Shown: piece after piece, positions 53,508 through 63,607 of the stretch
How positions within the stretch are numbered: the first letter of the stretch is position 1
How the letters are laid out: each line of letters opens with the position of its first letter
From: CAVPLM01 sp963713545
GTDB lineage: Bacteria; Actinomycetota; Thermoleophilia; RBG-16-64-13
Assembly: GCA_963713545.1 (NCBI GenBank)
Contig: CAVQME010000001.1
Location: 558,001 to 622,000 of the forward strand
Reading direction: 5' to 3'
Length of the DNA stretch: 64,000 nt
The notes under the pieces: model-generated
What the model saw: the letters and a program-made list of their open reading frames with translations, nothing else
Told to the model about the DNA's origin: nothing
The model's database searches: none
Position numbers and translations under genes: made by a program

Positions 53508-54466
53508 GCCCCGGGACGTCCGGGGCCGGCCCTCAGAACGGTCCCGGTTCGGAGCTGGGCGAGGCGGTGGAGGAGTTCATCCGAGATCAGCTGAGCAGTC
53601 CGGAGATCAACAATCTCGGCCCGGGCACCGACGGGAAGGCCTGGGACGGCGTCCTGTTGGGGTTCTCCAGCGGAGCAGACGAGCTCTACGAGTTCCTCAA
53701 GGAGCACATCGGACCGTTCCACTGGACGCCGGCCGAAGCCTTCGCCCTGGGCACGTCGACGGACCGGCCGGTGTCTGGCCCAGAAGATGCGGCCGATGCC
53801 TCAGCGGGCGAGCTGACGGTGATCAGTTGGGCCCTCTGTCAGACCGAGAGTGCCAAAGCTGCGAACCGGGCGGAGACCCTGATGCCGTCGGAACCATGGG
53901 CGCGATCCCGGATCTTCGGGCAGAACTGCAATCGCCGCCTGCACAAGGCGCTCGTCCAGATGCTCGCCGACCTTGGATACGAGGCCGTAGCCCCCGGGTT
54001 GCTCCGGCAGTGGGCCGAGGAGTCCTCTCCCCGGTTCGGAAGAGCATGTACTTGGTCCGAGCGTCACGTAGCCCATATCTCTGGTCTGGGGACCTTCGGT
54101 CTGTCGGGTGGGCTGATCACCGAGCGGGGGCAGGCGGTCAGATTCGGATCGGTGGTAGTCCGCGCGCAGATCCCGGTCACCCTGCGGCGCTATACCGACC
54201 CCTTCGCCTACTGCCTCTTCTTTGCCCGAGGCACCTGCGGGGCTTGCGCGCGTCGCTGCCCTGTCGGGTCGATCAGCGAGGATGGTCGCGACAAGGCAGC
54301 CTGTGCCACACATCTCATTCCGGTGAGCGAAGAGTTCGTCAAGCAGGAATACGGTTTCGACGGTTACGGGTGCGGTCTCTGCCAGACCAAAGTGCCCTGC
54401 GAATCGGGCATCCCCAAGAACTCGTTTCAGAATGAAGCGCCGCCGCTGGGTCCGCCGAGAGTCTAG
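53483..54466 (+). CDS. QueG-like 4Fe-4S protein
   Basis: About 327 residues. The C-terminal half carries HISGLGTFGLSGGLITERGQ, RGTCGACARRCPVGSI and GCGLCQTKVPCESGIP, the two-cluster arrangement of epoxyqueuosine reductase relatives. The cobalamin-binding N-terminal part of true QueG is not clear, so it is probably a QueG-like redox protein of other function. The start overlaps the end of yjbQ by 25 bases; no strong ribosome-binding site. Confidence 0.68.
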   Translation: MDSARACVSPGTSGAGPQNGPGSELGEAVEEFIRDQLSSPEINNLGPGTDGKAWDGVLLGFSSGADELYEFLKEHIGPFHWTPAEAFALGTSTDRPVSGPEDAADASAGELTVISWALCQTESAKAANRAETLMPSEPWARSRIFGQNCNRRLHKALVQMLADLGYEAVAPGLLRQWAEESSPRFGRACTWSERHVAHISGLGTFGLSGGLITERGQAVRFGSVVVRAQIPVTLRRYTDPFAYCLFFARGTCGACARRCPVGSISEDGRDKAACATHLIPVSEEFVKQEYGFDGYGCGLCQTKVPCESGIPKNSFQNEAPPLGPPRV

Positions 54467-54470
54467 ACGC

Positions 54471-56748
54471 TCAGTCCCGGACCTCAGTCTCCCCATCAGG
54501 GCCGTCTTCACCGGAGCCGGCCGGCGGCCAGTCTGGACCTTCGCCCTCGTAGTAGTCGACTCCCAGTATCGGAGCCGAGCCCTGCACCACCGCTGCCAGC
54601 CGCCTGCGCCGGCGCCATAGTATGCCCCGCCAGACAGCCAGTCCCAGCAACAGCACCCAAGCGGCCACCTCGAGTACCTGACCGACTGTGTTGGCCGCCG
54701 TACGCCCGTAGGTGAGAGTCACGTGGCTTTCGGTGGGGATCACCATCATGAACGAAGGAGAAGCCAGATAGGGTCCGTCGGCTCCCTCGACGTGCCAGTT
54801 GGGGAAATAGGAGACCTTGATCCAGTGCGGCTGCCCGATGGCCGTGGTGTCGAACGAGAGGCTTTCGTTCTCCATCAGCTCTCCGATGACACGGCCCTCG
54901 GCGACGATGGGTTCCGCAGGGGGAATCGCGGCCTCATCAAGAGGTATCTGGGTGAACTGTTGGAGCGCCTCGTCCCCATTATCGAGGACGATCGGGGTGT
55001 CGAGGGCGGATTCGTTGAGATACCAGTCCACGGCCATATCGCGCCATTCGTTCACCTCGATGTCGACCTTCACCGGCTTGTTCTTCATCACTTCGACATA
55101 GCCGGTGGTGCCGATGATGCGGAAGACGTTGTAATCACCGAAGGTCGCCAGAAGCTCAGCCCGTGAGTCGGCCTGCAGAGCGCTGACGACCTCCGGCGAG
55201 AACGCGAGCAGATAGGGGATGTCCATGAGTTGCAGCCGGGTGATCCCCTGAGCCACATCAAGCGAGGGGTAGGTGACCCCGATGATGGCGTTGCTGGGCT
55301 GCTTGGAGAGATAGGCCTGATTGATGAAGTGGAAGGGCGCCGTGATACGAAGCCTCCATCAAGGTGCCTTCCATGGTGGGAAGCTCGGTCCAGTAGGGAA
55401 TGATCTCGAAGGCGCGGGGGGTGCCGAACTCGTCGATCTTGTCCCCGTGCTCCACCATCACCCGGCCCGGAGGGTCGAGCGTGGCTATGAACTGGTTGAT
55501 GGAGTTGTATTGCTCCCAGTTGGTCTTGCCTTCGTAGCCGGAGTAGTTCCACCTGATCCAGCCTGCGGCGGTGGTGCTCGTCACTATGATCACCGCTCCC
55601 AGCACGATCGCGACCACTGGTACGTAGATCCTGCGGGCGTTGATCCCCCGCAACCGGAAGAGGTCGCGCATCATCACCGTGAAGGGACGGATCAGCCAGG
55701 TGGCGCCATATGCAGCCCAGAAGTGAAGCGACACATAGAAGAACGGCAGGATCCGGGCGTTCCACAGACGACCGTTCGGAAGCACCCAGAAGAGCACGAG
55801 GGTGATGAAGGTGATCCAGGCCAGCGGGAGCAGCTTCTTCTCCTTGCGGGCGACGGCATACGCCATCCCTATCAGGCCAAGGGTCGCGACGGGCAGCAGT
55901 TGTAGCGGCAATAGGTCGCCGAGCGAGTCCAGCTGGTCCCAGGCCATGTGCGCCGTCCACTCCAGATTCGAGGCGAAAGGCAGCGACCAGAAAGCGGTCA
56001 AGCAGAAGCCCACCGCAGCCACCGCAGCCATGTAGCCAAGAGAACGCCAGCGGGGGATCACGAGCAAGAGCCCGGGGATGATGCAGACCAGCGCGATGGT
56101 GGTCACGATGTGCGAGAGGACGAGAGCCATCAGAATCAGGCAGTTGAGGACGAAGAGCATGTTGAAATGAGGCTTCTCCATCCCCCGGTACATAGTGCCC
56201 AGGAATAGGAACACCAGGGCGAAGCTCAGCATGTAGCCGAATTCGCCCGCCAGCGTGCTGAGGATGTTCCCCCCGTAGATGGAGTAGCTCTCCATGAGCA
56301 GGAAGATCAACGCGAAGACGGCAGCAAAGATGGGGAAGGGACGCCGCACCCGCCACAGCCGACCCATCGCGTAGGCGGCTGCCGGCAGAGCGAAGACCCC
56401 CAATACGGTGCCGATCTTGAAGGCCACTTCGTAGGCCATGAACCAGTCCATGATAGCTATGAGCAAGAACGGGAAGGGGAAATAGAACGTCAGCATGGGC
56501 ATGCCGGCGTACCAACCGGGCGCCCAGCCGGTCAAACGGAAATGGGGTAGCAGCTCCTGGATGAGGTACTGCGCGGGGTAGTGATGCGCGCCTGTGTCGC
56601 CGCCGGCGGTGGTAGTGATACTGAAGAGGAGGTTGGGCCGATAGAAGATGAGCAGGGTCGTATAGATCGCCAGGAATGCCAGCAGGGTGGGGACCCAGTC
56701 CCAGATGCTTCCCTTCTCGACCAGGTCCTCTCGCTTAGGGTCCAGCAT
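54471..56748 (-). CDS. Multi-spanning GT-C/PTPS-related membrane protein, frameshifted
   Basis: Start at 56748. At least ten helices (e.g. AAAYAMGRLWRVRRPFPIF, MALVLSHIVTTIALVCIIPG), with TTTAGGDTGAHHYPAQYLIQE early on, as in membrane proteins of the glycosyltransferase-C type. The frame breaks at about 55343-55350 by one extra base: EAS is followed in the next frame by ITAPFHFINQAYLSKQPSNA, then a soluble domain and a last helix to 54471. Repaired length about 758 residues. It is followed by GT2 and GtrA genes on the same strand (upstream), making a lipid-linked sugar group. Substrate unknown. Confidence 0.7.
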
Positions 56749-57553
56749 TCCCCTCCTTCCACAAGATCAGCCGTAACTGTAGCAGCCCCCACATGGTACG
56801 CGGTATGCGACGTACTATAGACGAACGCGGTTTCCTTTTCTCCTCCACCGTTACCGGCAGAGCCTTGACCCTTATACCACCGCGCCGGGCCCGGATGATG
56901 AGCTCTGTATCGAACAGATCCCGGGTCCTCACCGTTCGAGGGGCGTAGCGCTCGACTACCTCGCGGCGCAGAACCTTCATGCCATGAGTATCGTCCATGC
57001 GGGGGTCGAACAATAGCCTGAGGATAGTGGTGAAGCCCAGCGACACCAGGTGACGGGCAGGCGAGCGCCGGTCCTCCGCGCCCTCTACGAGCTTGCTGCC
57101 GACCACCACCCCGGCCCCGGAGGCCGCCATCAGGTCGCCGGCGGCCAGCATGAAGCGGACGTCGTGGAAATCGATGTCGAAGTTGACGATCAGATCGCCC
57201 CGGCTGGCGAGCATCCCAGCCTTCATGGCGGCCCCGTAGTCCGGCACAGGGACGCGGAGGACGCGAAGGCGAGGGTTTTCACGGGCCAATGTCTCAGCGA
57301 TCGCAGGACATTCGTCGACGCTACCGTTCTCTGCCAGAAGTAGCTCGTAGTCGACCCCCCGAGCGTCCAACCCCCTCACGAGCTCGGCCACCTCGTCGGC
57401 GAGACACTCGGCCTCGTTGTGGATCGGGATGACTATGGAGTACTCGGGTGCTGCGCCCGGCTGCGGGCTTGGCGGCGGCGTCGCGCCCCCGGGCACGAGC
57501 GTCGCGCCCGACTCGCATCCGCGGCCGCGGTCCCGGCCGGCCGGCTCACTCAT
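56735..57553 (-). CDS. Family 2 glycosyltransferase (polyprenyl-phosphate sugar synthase-like)
   Basis: 272 residues. After a Pro/Gly-rich start: YSIVIPIHNEAECLADEVAEL, LLLAENGSVDECPAI, YGAAMKAGMLASRGDLIVNFDIDFHD and DDTHGMKVLRREVV, a DPM1/ArnC-like layout without C-terminal helices. It would load a sugar onto a polyprenyl phosphate for the neighbouring GT-C protein. It overlaps both neighbours (14 and 8 bases). Confidence 0.86.
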   Translation of the reverse strand: MSEPAGRDRGRGCESGATLVPGGATPPPSPQPGAAPEYSIVIPIHNEAECLADEVAELVRGLDARGVDYELLLAENGSVDECPAIAETLARENPRLRVLRVPVPDYGAAMKAGMLASRGDLIVNFDIDFHDVRFMLAAGDLMAASGAGVVVGSKLVEGAEDRRSPARHLVSLGFTTILRLLFDPRMDDTHGMKVLRREVVERYAPRTVRTRDLFDTELIIRARRGGIRVKALPVTVEEKRKPRSSIVRRIPRTMWGLLQLRLILWKEGNAGP

Positions 57554-58121
57554 CGCGCCCTCTCTTCAACGCCGTATGTCGGAAGGCCAAGTAGCGGCTG
57601 CCCAAGAAGTTCCAGGCCACGGATATCACGGCAGCGACGAACGCCTTGCCCATCCGCACGTACCACGTCCCCGAGTCGATCCAAAGCCCGAGCAGGGTGA
57701 AGGCCACCACGTTCACAATCAGCGGAGGGATATTGACGGCGAAGAACACGCCGAACTCGCGCCAGCCCCGTCCCGAGCCACGCGCGCTGAACGTCCAGTA
57801 CTTGTTCCAAACGAAGCTGTTGCAGATCCCGAGCACATATGAGATCGCCTTGGCGGCTACTTCGGGCATTCCCGGGATCAACGACAAAAGGTAGAAGGCC
57901 ACAAGATCGACGGCCGTGTTCGTCACGCCCACGAGGATGAAGCGGACCGCTTGTCCGGCCATGCGGTCGCGCCGCAGGAAGGCAGGCACCACGCGCTGGT
58001 ACCACGGCTCCTGCGTCACGGGACTCGGCTCTTTACCGGAAAGCGCTGAGACAGGACTCACGATCCCCCGACCATCGCAGTGATTCGGCCTGCCGGAGGC
58101 AAGCGGTCTATATGCTAACAT
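57546..58121 (-). CDS. GtrA-family membrane protein
   Basis: 191 residues with four helices: QAVRFILVGVTNTAVDLVAFYLL, SYVLGICNSFVWNKYWTF, FAVNIPPLIVNVVAFTLL and AFVAAVISVAWNFLGSRYLAF. GtrA proteins help move polyprenyl-linked sugars across the membrane. The N-terminal 45 residues are not family-like; a GTG near 58019 is an alternative start. First gene of the glycosylation group. Confidence 0.85.
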   Translation of the reverse strand: MLAYRPLASGRPNHCDGRGIVSPVSALSGKEPSPVTQEPWYQRVVPAFLRRDRMAGQAVRFILVGVTNTAVDLVAFYLLSLIPGMPEVAAKAISYVLGICNSFVWNKYWTFSARGSGRGWREFGVFFAVNIPPLIVNVVAFTLLGLWIDSGTWYVRMGKAFVAAVISVAWNFLGSRYLAFRHTALKRGRDE

Positions 58122-58211
58122 CCCTCAGTCCTCCAGTGGCCCGGAGATACGCGTGCGACAAGCTACCATCGGCCGATGATGTCTCCTCTTGACTCCCAAG
58201 GAACGGCCCCG

Positions 58212-59717
58212 ATGAGGGTGGCCTTCCGGACTATCGGCTGCAAACTCAACCAGTGTGAGACCGCCCAGATGCAGGAATCCCTGTCCGCTTCGGGCTACCG
58301 GCTGGTGGACTGGGAGCAGCCCGCCGACATCCGCGTCATCAACACATGTACGGTGACGGCCAAGAGCGACCGCACGTGCCGGCGCGAGATACGGCTTGCC
58401 AGACGCCTCGACCCCGGCTGCACCGTGGTGGCCACCGGCTGCTACGCCCAAGTCGCCCCGGAAGCCGTGGCGGAGATCCCGGGAGTCGACCTGGTATTGG
58501 GCAATATCGACAAGCTGCGTTTGGGAGGATTCCTCGACGGCCATCTCGTATCGCGGCCGGTCGCGTCCGACGGCGTCGGGACGGCCCCGGCCGCCGGCGG
58601 AGCCTCCGTCGCACCGACGCGTGTCTCTGTATCGCCCTATACCGATCATCCCGAGTTCGAAGGTGAGTTCTTCACGCATTTCTACGGCTACACCCGGGCT
58701 TTTCTCAAGATCCAGACAGGCTGCGATTCGCGCTGCGCCTACTGTGTCATCCCCCTGGCCCGGGGCCCGGCCCGCAGCATGCCCAAAGCCGACGTCCTTG
58801 AGCAAGTCCGCCTGCTGGCGGCCCGAGACCACCGGGAGGTGGTGCTCACCGGGATCAATCTGGGTAGCTGGGGCAGAGACAGCGGCGACGGTTCTCTGGC
58901 CGACCTGATGGCGCTCCTGATCGAGCACGGAGACATAGCGCGCTACCGCCTGAGCTCCATCGAGCCCATGGAGGTGGACGAGGCTCTTCTGGACGTTATG
59001 GAGCAGGCCGGTGACAGGGTCGCACGGCATCTCCACCTGCCCCTGCAGAGCGGGTCTGATGCCGTGCTCAGGCGGATGGACCGGCCCTATGCCGCCGGCG
59101 AATACCTGAATGTCCTCTGCGGCCTGGTCGGCCGCCTCCCGGACGCCGCTGTCGGGGCCGACGTGATCGTGGGCTTCCCGGGCGAGACCGAGAGGGAGTT
59201 CGAGGAGACCTATTCCTTCATCGAGCATGCGCCTCTCACCTACCTTCACCTATTCAGTTACAGCGACCGGCCGGGCACTCCCGCCTCGAGCATGTGCCCG
59301 AAGGTCGATCCCGAGGTGATCCACGAGCGTAGTGTGCGCTTGCGCGAGTTAGGAGAGCGTAAGAGCGCGTCGTTTCGCGGGATGCTCGCTGGGACCGAGC
59401 AAAGAGCTCTGGTCCTCAAGGAGCGGACGACCGGGGGCAAGCTCGTGGGGTTGACCGGAAACTACCAGGAAGCGCTATTGCAGGGGGACGATACCCTCAT
59501 GAACCGGTTCGTCAGGGTGAAGATGAGCCGCGCGCTCGCGGATGGCCGTTGGGAGACAGCTTTCGTGCGCGAGGAGCCCCTGGACGGCGAGGGACCCAAG
59601 CCGGTGAAGGCGTCCCTCCCGGGCAGCCGTCGCGGGGCCGGCGCCGAGTCCCGGGCGCCAGGCCCGGCAGGGGCTCGCCCCGAGTGTCGGGCGCCGAGCA
59701 GGGCCAGGGTCCGATGA
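58212..59717 (+). CDS. mtaB: tRNA t6A37 methylthiotransferase MtaB
   Basis: 501 residues. N-terminal cluster ligands are in TIGCKLNQCE, NTCTVT and ATGCYAQVAPE; the radical SAM motif is CDSRCAYCVIPLARG; GADVIVGFPGETEREFEETY follows, and a TRAM-like end. It adds the methylthio group to t6A37 of tRNA. The ATG at 58212 has AAGGA at correct spacing; an in-frame ATG pair at 58176 has none. The last 35 residues are Arg/Ala/Gly-rich and probably dispensable. Stop overlaps the dtd ATG. Confidence 0.92.
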   Translation: MRVAFRTIGCKLNQCETAQMQESLSASGYRLVDWEQPADIRVINTCTVTAKSDRTCRREIRLARRLDPGCTVVATGCYAQVAPEAVAEIPGVDLVLGNIDKLRLGGFLDGHLVSRPVASDGVGTAPAAGGASVAPTRVSVSPYTDHPEFEGEFFTHFYGYTRAFLKIQTGCDSRCAYCVIPLARGPARSMPKADVLEQVRLLAARDHREVVLTGINLGSWGRDSGDGSLADLMALLIEHGDIARYRLSSIEPMEVDEALLDVMEQAGDRVARHLHLPLQSGSDAVLRRMDRPYAAGEYLNVLCGLVGRLPDAAVGADVIVGFPGETEREFEETYSFIEHAPLTYLHLFSYSDRPGTPASSMCPKVDPEVIHERSVRLRELGERKSASFRGMLAGTEQRALVLKERTTGGKLVGLTGNYQEALLQGDDTLMNRFVRVKMSRALADGRWETAFVREEPLDGEGPKPVKASLPGSRRGAGAESRAPGPAGARPECRAPSRARVR

Positions 59718-60292
59718 GAGCCGTAGTGCAGCGGGTGAACCGGGCTTCTGTGATCGTCGACGACCACGTGGTGGGCGAGATCGGTGAGGGCCTGCTGATC
59801 TTTGTGGCGGCGGGCAGATACGACGTGACGGCACCCAACCCCGGAAGTGCCGGGGCGAGCGGGGAGCCGCAAGGGGAGCCGAGAGGCATCGCGGCGCGGT
59901 GCAGTGCGCAGGCGTCCGCGCTGGCCGAGAAAGTCGCCAACCTGCGCATCTTCCCCGACGCGGAAGGCAAGTCGAATCTGTCGCTGCTCGACACGGGGGG
60001 TGCCGCTCTGGTGATAAGCCAGTTCACGTTGTACGCGGACTGTCGCCGAGGCCGGCGGCCGTCCTTCACCGACGCTGGTGACCCCGGTCCGGCCGAGGCC
60101 GTAGTGGAAGAGTTCCGCCTGGCACTGGAACGGCTGGGGGTACCCACGGCCGCCGGGCGGTTCGGAGCCCACATGACAGTCTCGCTTGTCAACGATGGCC
60201 CGTACACCATCATCCTAGACACTGAAGAGCTTGCCCGGCCCCGAAGAGAAGCCGATGGCCGTAGACCCGGCGCGATCCCCGACCGTCCCTGA
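59714..60292 (+). CDS. dtd: D-aminoacyl-tRNA deacylase
   Basis: 192 residues. It has MRAVVQRVNRASVIVDD, then the catalytic SQFTLYADCRRGRRPSF and the GAHMTVSLVNDGPYTIILD tail with its Gly-(cis)Pro-like region; typical Dtd is about 145-150 residues. About 25 residues (AGRYDVTAPNPGSAGASGEP onward) are inserted before LAEKVANLRIF, in place of the short loop GVTHDDT. Clears D-amino acids from tRNA. Confidence 0.92.
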   Translation: MRAVVQRVNRASVIVDDHVVGEIGEGLLIFVAAGRYDVTAPNPGSAGASGEPQGEPRGIAARCSAQASALAEKVANLRIFPDAEGKSNLSLLDTGGAALVISQFTLYADCRRGRRPSFTDAGDPGPAEAVVEEFRLALERLGVPTAAGRFGAHMTVSLVNDGPYTIILDTEELARPRREADGRRPGAIPDRP

Positions 60293-60302
60293 GGAGACCG
60301 AC

Positions 60303-61187
60303 GTGCACCTGCCCGACTACCACACACACACCGTACGCTGCGGGCACGCTTCCGGACATCCCGGCGAGTACGTGGAGGCTGCCCTGGCAAAGGGTCTCAT
60401 GGCGATCGGTATCGCCGATCATATCCCTCTCCTACCCGAGCGCGCACCCGAACTGTCCATGCATGCCTGCGAGTTGGGCGACTACGTGGCCGAGGTGCAA
60501 GGGCTCAAGGCAAGCTTCCCCGACTTCGTCCTCCTCGGCGTCGAAGCCGACTACCGTCCGCATACCGTCTCGGAGATCCGCTCCCTCCTCGACAGCCATC
60601 CGTTCGACTACGTGATCGGGAGCGTCCACCATCTGGGCGCCTGGGGCTTCGATGATCCCCGCCAGATGGACGGGTACTCGGAGCGTGAGATCGACGACGT
60701 GTGGGTCGAGTATTTCGAGTTGGTCGGGGATGCAGCCGAATCCGGGCTCTTCACCATCCTGGGCCACCTGGACCTGGTCAAGAAGTTCGGCTATCGGCCC
60801 ACCCGGACCCTGGATGTCGAGCTCGACCGCCTGACCGACCGGGTGGCGAGAGCCGGTGTCTTGGTGGAGATCAACACCGCCGGGCTGTACAGGCCGGTGG
60901 GTGAAGCCTATCCCACCCTGGACATCCTCCGCCGCCTGTGCGAGGCAGGAGTGGCCGTCACCTTTGGCTCCGACGCCCACCAACCACGAGAAGTGGGCCG
61001 CGATTTCGATCATGCAGCCGGACTGGCCCAGGCGGCCGGGTACACTGAGTTCGCTTCACTGGTGAGGCGACCCGAGGGCGGACGGGCGCAGGTGGTCTCG
61101 AACCACTTCGGCGCTCCGGCCGCGTTCGCGGACCGGCGTTCTTCGGCCGCTTCGTCCTCAGCCTCCGGAGACGCTCCGCGCCCGTGA
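60303..61187 (+). CDS. PHP-domain histidinol-phosphatase family protein
   Basis: 294 residues. HTHTVRCGHASGHPGEYVEAAL, DYVIGSVHHLGAWGFD, LFTILGHLDLVKKFG, VEINTAGLYRPVGEAYP and FGSDAHQPREVGRDFDHA match HisK-type PHP phosphatases. The GTG at 60303 is preferred (GAGGAG just upstream, family starts at this position) to an ATG at 60255. No other his gene is present, so histidine synthesis is only one possibility. The C-terminus is Ser/Ala-rich. Confidence 0.83.
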   Translation: MHLPDYHTHTVRCGHASGHPGEYVEAALAKGLMAIGIADHIPLLPERAPELSMHACELGDYVAEVQGLKASFPDFVLLGVEADYRPHTVSEIRSLLDSHPFDYVIGSVHHLGAWGFDDPRQMDGYSEREIDDVWVEYFELVGDAAESGLFTILGHLDLVKKFGYRPTRTLDVELDRLTDRVARAGVLVEINTAGLYRPVGEAYPTLDILRRLCEAGVAVTFGSDAHQPREVGRDFDHAAGLAQAAGYTEFASLVRRPEGGRAQVVSNHFGAPAAFADRRSSAASSSASGDAPRP

Positions 61188-62107
61188 GAACGGCCGTCAT
61201 CTTCAATCCTCAGGCCGGGAAGGAGCGCGGCGACGTCATAGCCTCAAAGGTGGAGCAGCTACTGACCGGCCGGGGTTTCCAGGCGGAGCTCTATCCCACG
61301 CAGGCTCCCAACGACGCCAAAGTCATCGCCCAGAGGCTCGCCAGCGAGGCGGACATCGTCGTGGCCGTGGGCGGAGACGGCACCATCAACGAGGTGGTGA
61401 ACGGCCTGGCCTGCGCAGGTGGCGCCGTCGCCCCAAACGCCGCAGACGTCCCTGGCGAGCGCCGCTGCAAGGCCGCTCTCGGCATCGTACCCGCCGGTAC
61501 GGTGAACGTACTCGCCCTGGAGCTGGGCATACCGTTCGAGACCGAAGCGGCCTGCGACATCGTCGCCGCGGGGAAGGAGATGCTCTTAGATCTGGGGAAG
61601 GTCAACGACCGCCGCTTCACTCTCATGATGGGAGCCGGCATCGACGCCCTCACAGTGCGGAACATCGACCTTCGCGCCAAGAGGCGCTTCAGGGGGCTAG
61701 CCTTCGTAGGCACCGGCCTGAAGACCGGCTTCGTCGACCGTCCTCCCGTTTTTCTGACGCATGTGAACGGCCGGGACTATCGGACCACTTTCGTCGTCGC
61801 AGGGAACGCCCGCAACTACGCAGGCCGCTTCGGTATCACTCCCGAAGCAGACCCCACCGACGGCATATTGGACCTGATGCTTTTCACCGGAACTACCCGG
61901 TCCAGTCTGGCCGTCTTCTGGATGGAAGTGCCGAGAGGTCTGCATACGCGCAATCCTAGTGTCATCTCTCTGCACGCGACACGGGCAGAGCTGACTGCTC
62001 TGGACGATGAGGATACGGTATGGTTCCAGACTGACGGCGAACTGGCCGGTAGCCTGCCCGCCTCAGTCACTATCGATCACCACGCACTGAGAGTGCTGGT
62101 ACGTTGA
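61184..62107 (+). CDS. Diacylglycerol kinase-family lipid kinase
   Basis: 307 residues: VIFNPQAGKERG, DIVVAVGGDGTINEVVNGLA, LGIVPAGTVNVLALELGIP and GAGIDALTVRNID are the DAGK/YegS pattern, with an ATP site. An inserted stretch (PNAADVPGERRCK) is seen after the GDG motif. It phosphorylates diacylglycerol, undecaprenol or other lipids. GTG start at 61184 overlaps the previous stop. Confidence 0.9.
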   Translation: MRTAVIFNPQAGKERGDVIASKVEQLLTGRGFQAELYPTQAPNDAKVIAQRLASEADIVVAVGGDGTINEVVNGLACAGGAVAPNAADVPGERRCKAALGIVPAGTVNVLALELGIPFETEAACDIVAAGKEMLLDLGKVNDRRFTLMMGAGIDALTVRNIDLRAKRRFRGLAFVGTGLKTGFVDRPPVFLTHVNGRDYRTTFVVAGNARNYAGRFGITPEADPTDGILDLMLFTGTTRSSLAVFWMEVPRGLHTRNPSVISLHATRAELTALDDEDTVWFQTDGELAGSLPASVTIDHHALRVLVR

Positions 62108-62129
62108 CGAACGGAACGGAGAAGGAGAC

Positions 62130-62777
62130 ATGACGAAAGCAGCACGAAAGGGAGTAATCCTAGTCCTGGTCCTGATGGTACTCGCCGCCACGGTCGTAGC
62201 CGCCGTGGGGTGCTCGTCCTCACAAGGCGAAGCCACGACAACCGCCGCCGCAGTCAGTTCCGACACGACCCAGGCTGGGAGCTCCACCACCGGCGCCTCT
62301 GACTCCGATGCACCCGAGAGGCTCGTGGTAGGGGGGAAGAGCGCTGAAGAGTACGAGGCTGCTTTGCCCGATCTCGAGAAAGCCGTCCAGGCTGCCCCCG
62401 ACGACCTCAAAGCCCTCCAGGAACTTGCCATCGCCCAATACAACACGGGCAGATATGAACAGGCAGTCGCAACGTACCAGAAGATGCTCCAACTCAAGGA
62501 CGACGCCTTCACTCGCAACAACTACGGCAATGTATTGCGTGACTGGAAGAAGCTCGACGAGGCCAAAGCGGAATACGAGAAGGCGATCTCGATGGATTCG
62601 ACGCTGGCCACGGCTTACGTGAACCTGGCGTCGGTCCTCGCTTCCGAGGGGGACGTAGCCGCGGCCCTGGAAGTCTTGGACCGCGGCCTCCAAACCATCA
62701 CGGGAGAAGACAAGACACGGCTGGAGAGCTTCAAAGAGAAGCTGACCGCGGCGACGGCCTCGACCACGACCACCTAG
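62130..62777 (+). CDS. TPR-repeat lipoprotein
   Basis: 215 residues. Signal peptide with lipobox AAVGC, a Thr/Ser linker (TTTAAAVSSDTTQAGSSTTG) and three or so TPR units (LAIAQYNTGRYEQAVATYQKML; ATAYVNLASVLASEGDVAAALEVL). Likely anchored on the outer face of the membrane. GGAGAAGGAG precedes the ATG. Related to the TPR protein next to it. Confidence 0.83.
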   Translation: MTKAARKGVILVLVLMVLAATVVAAVGCSSSQGEATTTAAAVSSDTTQAGSSTTGASDSDAPERLVVGGKSAEEYEAALPDLEKAVQAAPDDLKALQELAIAQYNTGRYEQAVATYQKMLQLKDDAFTRNNYGNVLRDWKKLDEAKAEYEKAISMDSTLATAYVNLASVLASEGDVAAALEVLDRGLQTITGEDKTRLESFKEKLTAATASTTTT

Positions 62778-62869
62778 CAGGGCGGCAGTCGACGCGCGGG
62801 GCCCGGGGCGAGAGATCGGGGCCGACCGACCCCTCCGAGGGTCGTCGGCGCCCGGGACCTACGATCCTG

Positions 62870-63487
62870 GTGATCGCGGTAGCGGCGATACTGGTGGCGG
62901 CCATCGCCCTGCTTGTCGGCAGCCTCACGGACGACCCGGCCGATACCGAAGCAATGCTGGGTGGCCCGCTCGTCTCCGCGGTGACGGGCACCACCGACCG
63001 ACTCACCGAGGAAGAGATGGCTTCCGCGCCCACTATCGAACCGGCCCCAGGGCGTCTACAGCCCGCGGAGGAGCAGTGGACCGCCCTCCTGCCCAGACTG
63101 CAGGAGCTAGCCGACGGAGATCCCGACGACGTCAACGTCCAGCGCAAACTGGCCCTTGCCTACTACAACCTAGGCCGTCTCGACGACGCCGCCACGATCT
63201 ACGAGCGCCTGCTCGCGGTGGAGGAAGACGCCGTCCTTCGCAACCGCCTCGGCAACACCTTGCGCGACATGGGCGACGAGAAGGGTGCCGAGACCGCTTA
63301 TCGCAAGGCGATCACTGACGATCCCACTGTGGCTCCACCCTACCTCAACTTGGCGGAACTGCTGTGGCGCCAGGGTCGAGACGATGAGGCGCTGGCCGTG
63401 ATCGATCAAGGACTGGCGGCAGTGTCCGAGGAGAACAAGGCCAGACTCGAGGCGGGGCGACAGGTGCTGACAGCTTTACGCGACTGA
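62870..63487 (+). CDS. Membrane-anchored TPR protein
   Basis: 205 residues from a GTG at 62870; a helix (IAVAAILVAAIALLVGSL) is followed by TPR units (LALAYYNLGRLDDAATIYERLL; PPYLNLAELLWRQGRDDEALAVIDQG). The layout mirrors the lipoprotein just before it, suggesting tandem duplication. The start is uncertain; the frame is open upstream, without a ribosome-binding site. Confidence 0.72.
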   Translation: MIAVAAILVAAIALLVGSLTDDPADTEAMLGGPLVSAVTGTTDRLTEEEMASAPTIEPAPGRLQPAEEQWTALLPRLQELADGDPDDVNVQRKLALAYYNLGRLDDAATIYERLLAVEEDAVLRNRLGNTLRDMGDEKGAETAYRKAITDDPTVAPPYLNLAELLWRQGRDDEALAVIDQGLAAVSEENKARLEAGRQVLTALRD

Positions 63488-63607
63488 CCCCAGCCGCGCG
63501 TCGACGAGCGGCAAGCCGATCCCGGGGGCGTTGGTCCCGGGATCGTGTGAAGCCAGGAGGTGCCTGCCGTCGCAGATAGGGCAGACGGGAGAAGCTACCA
63601 GGAAACG

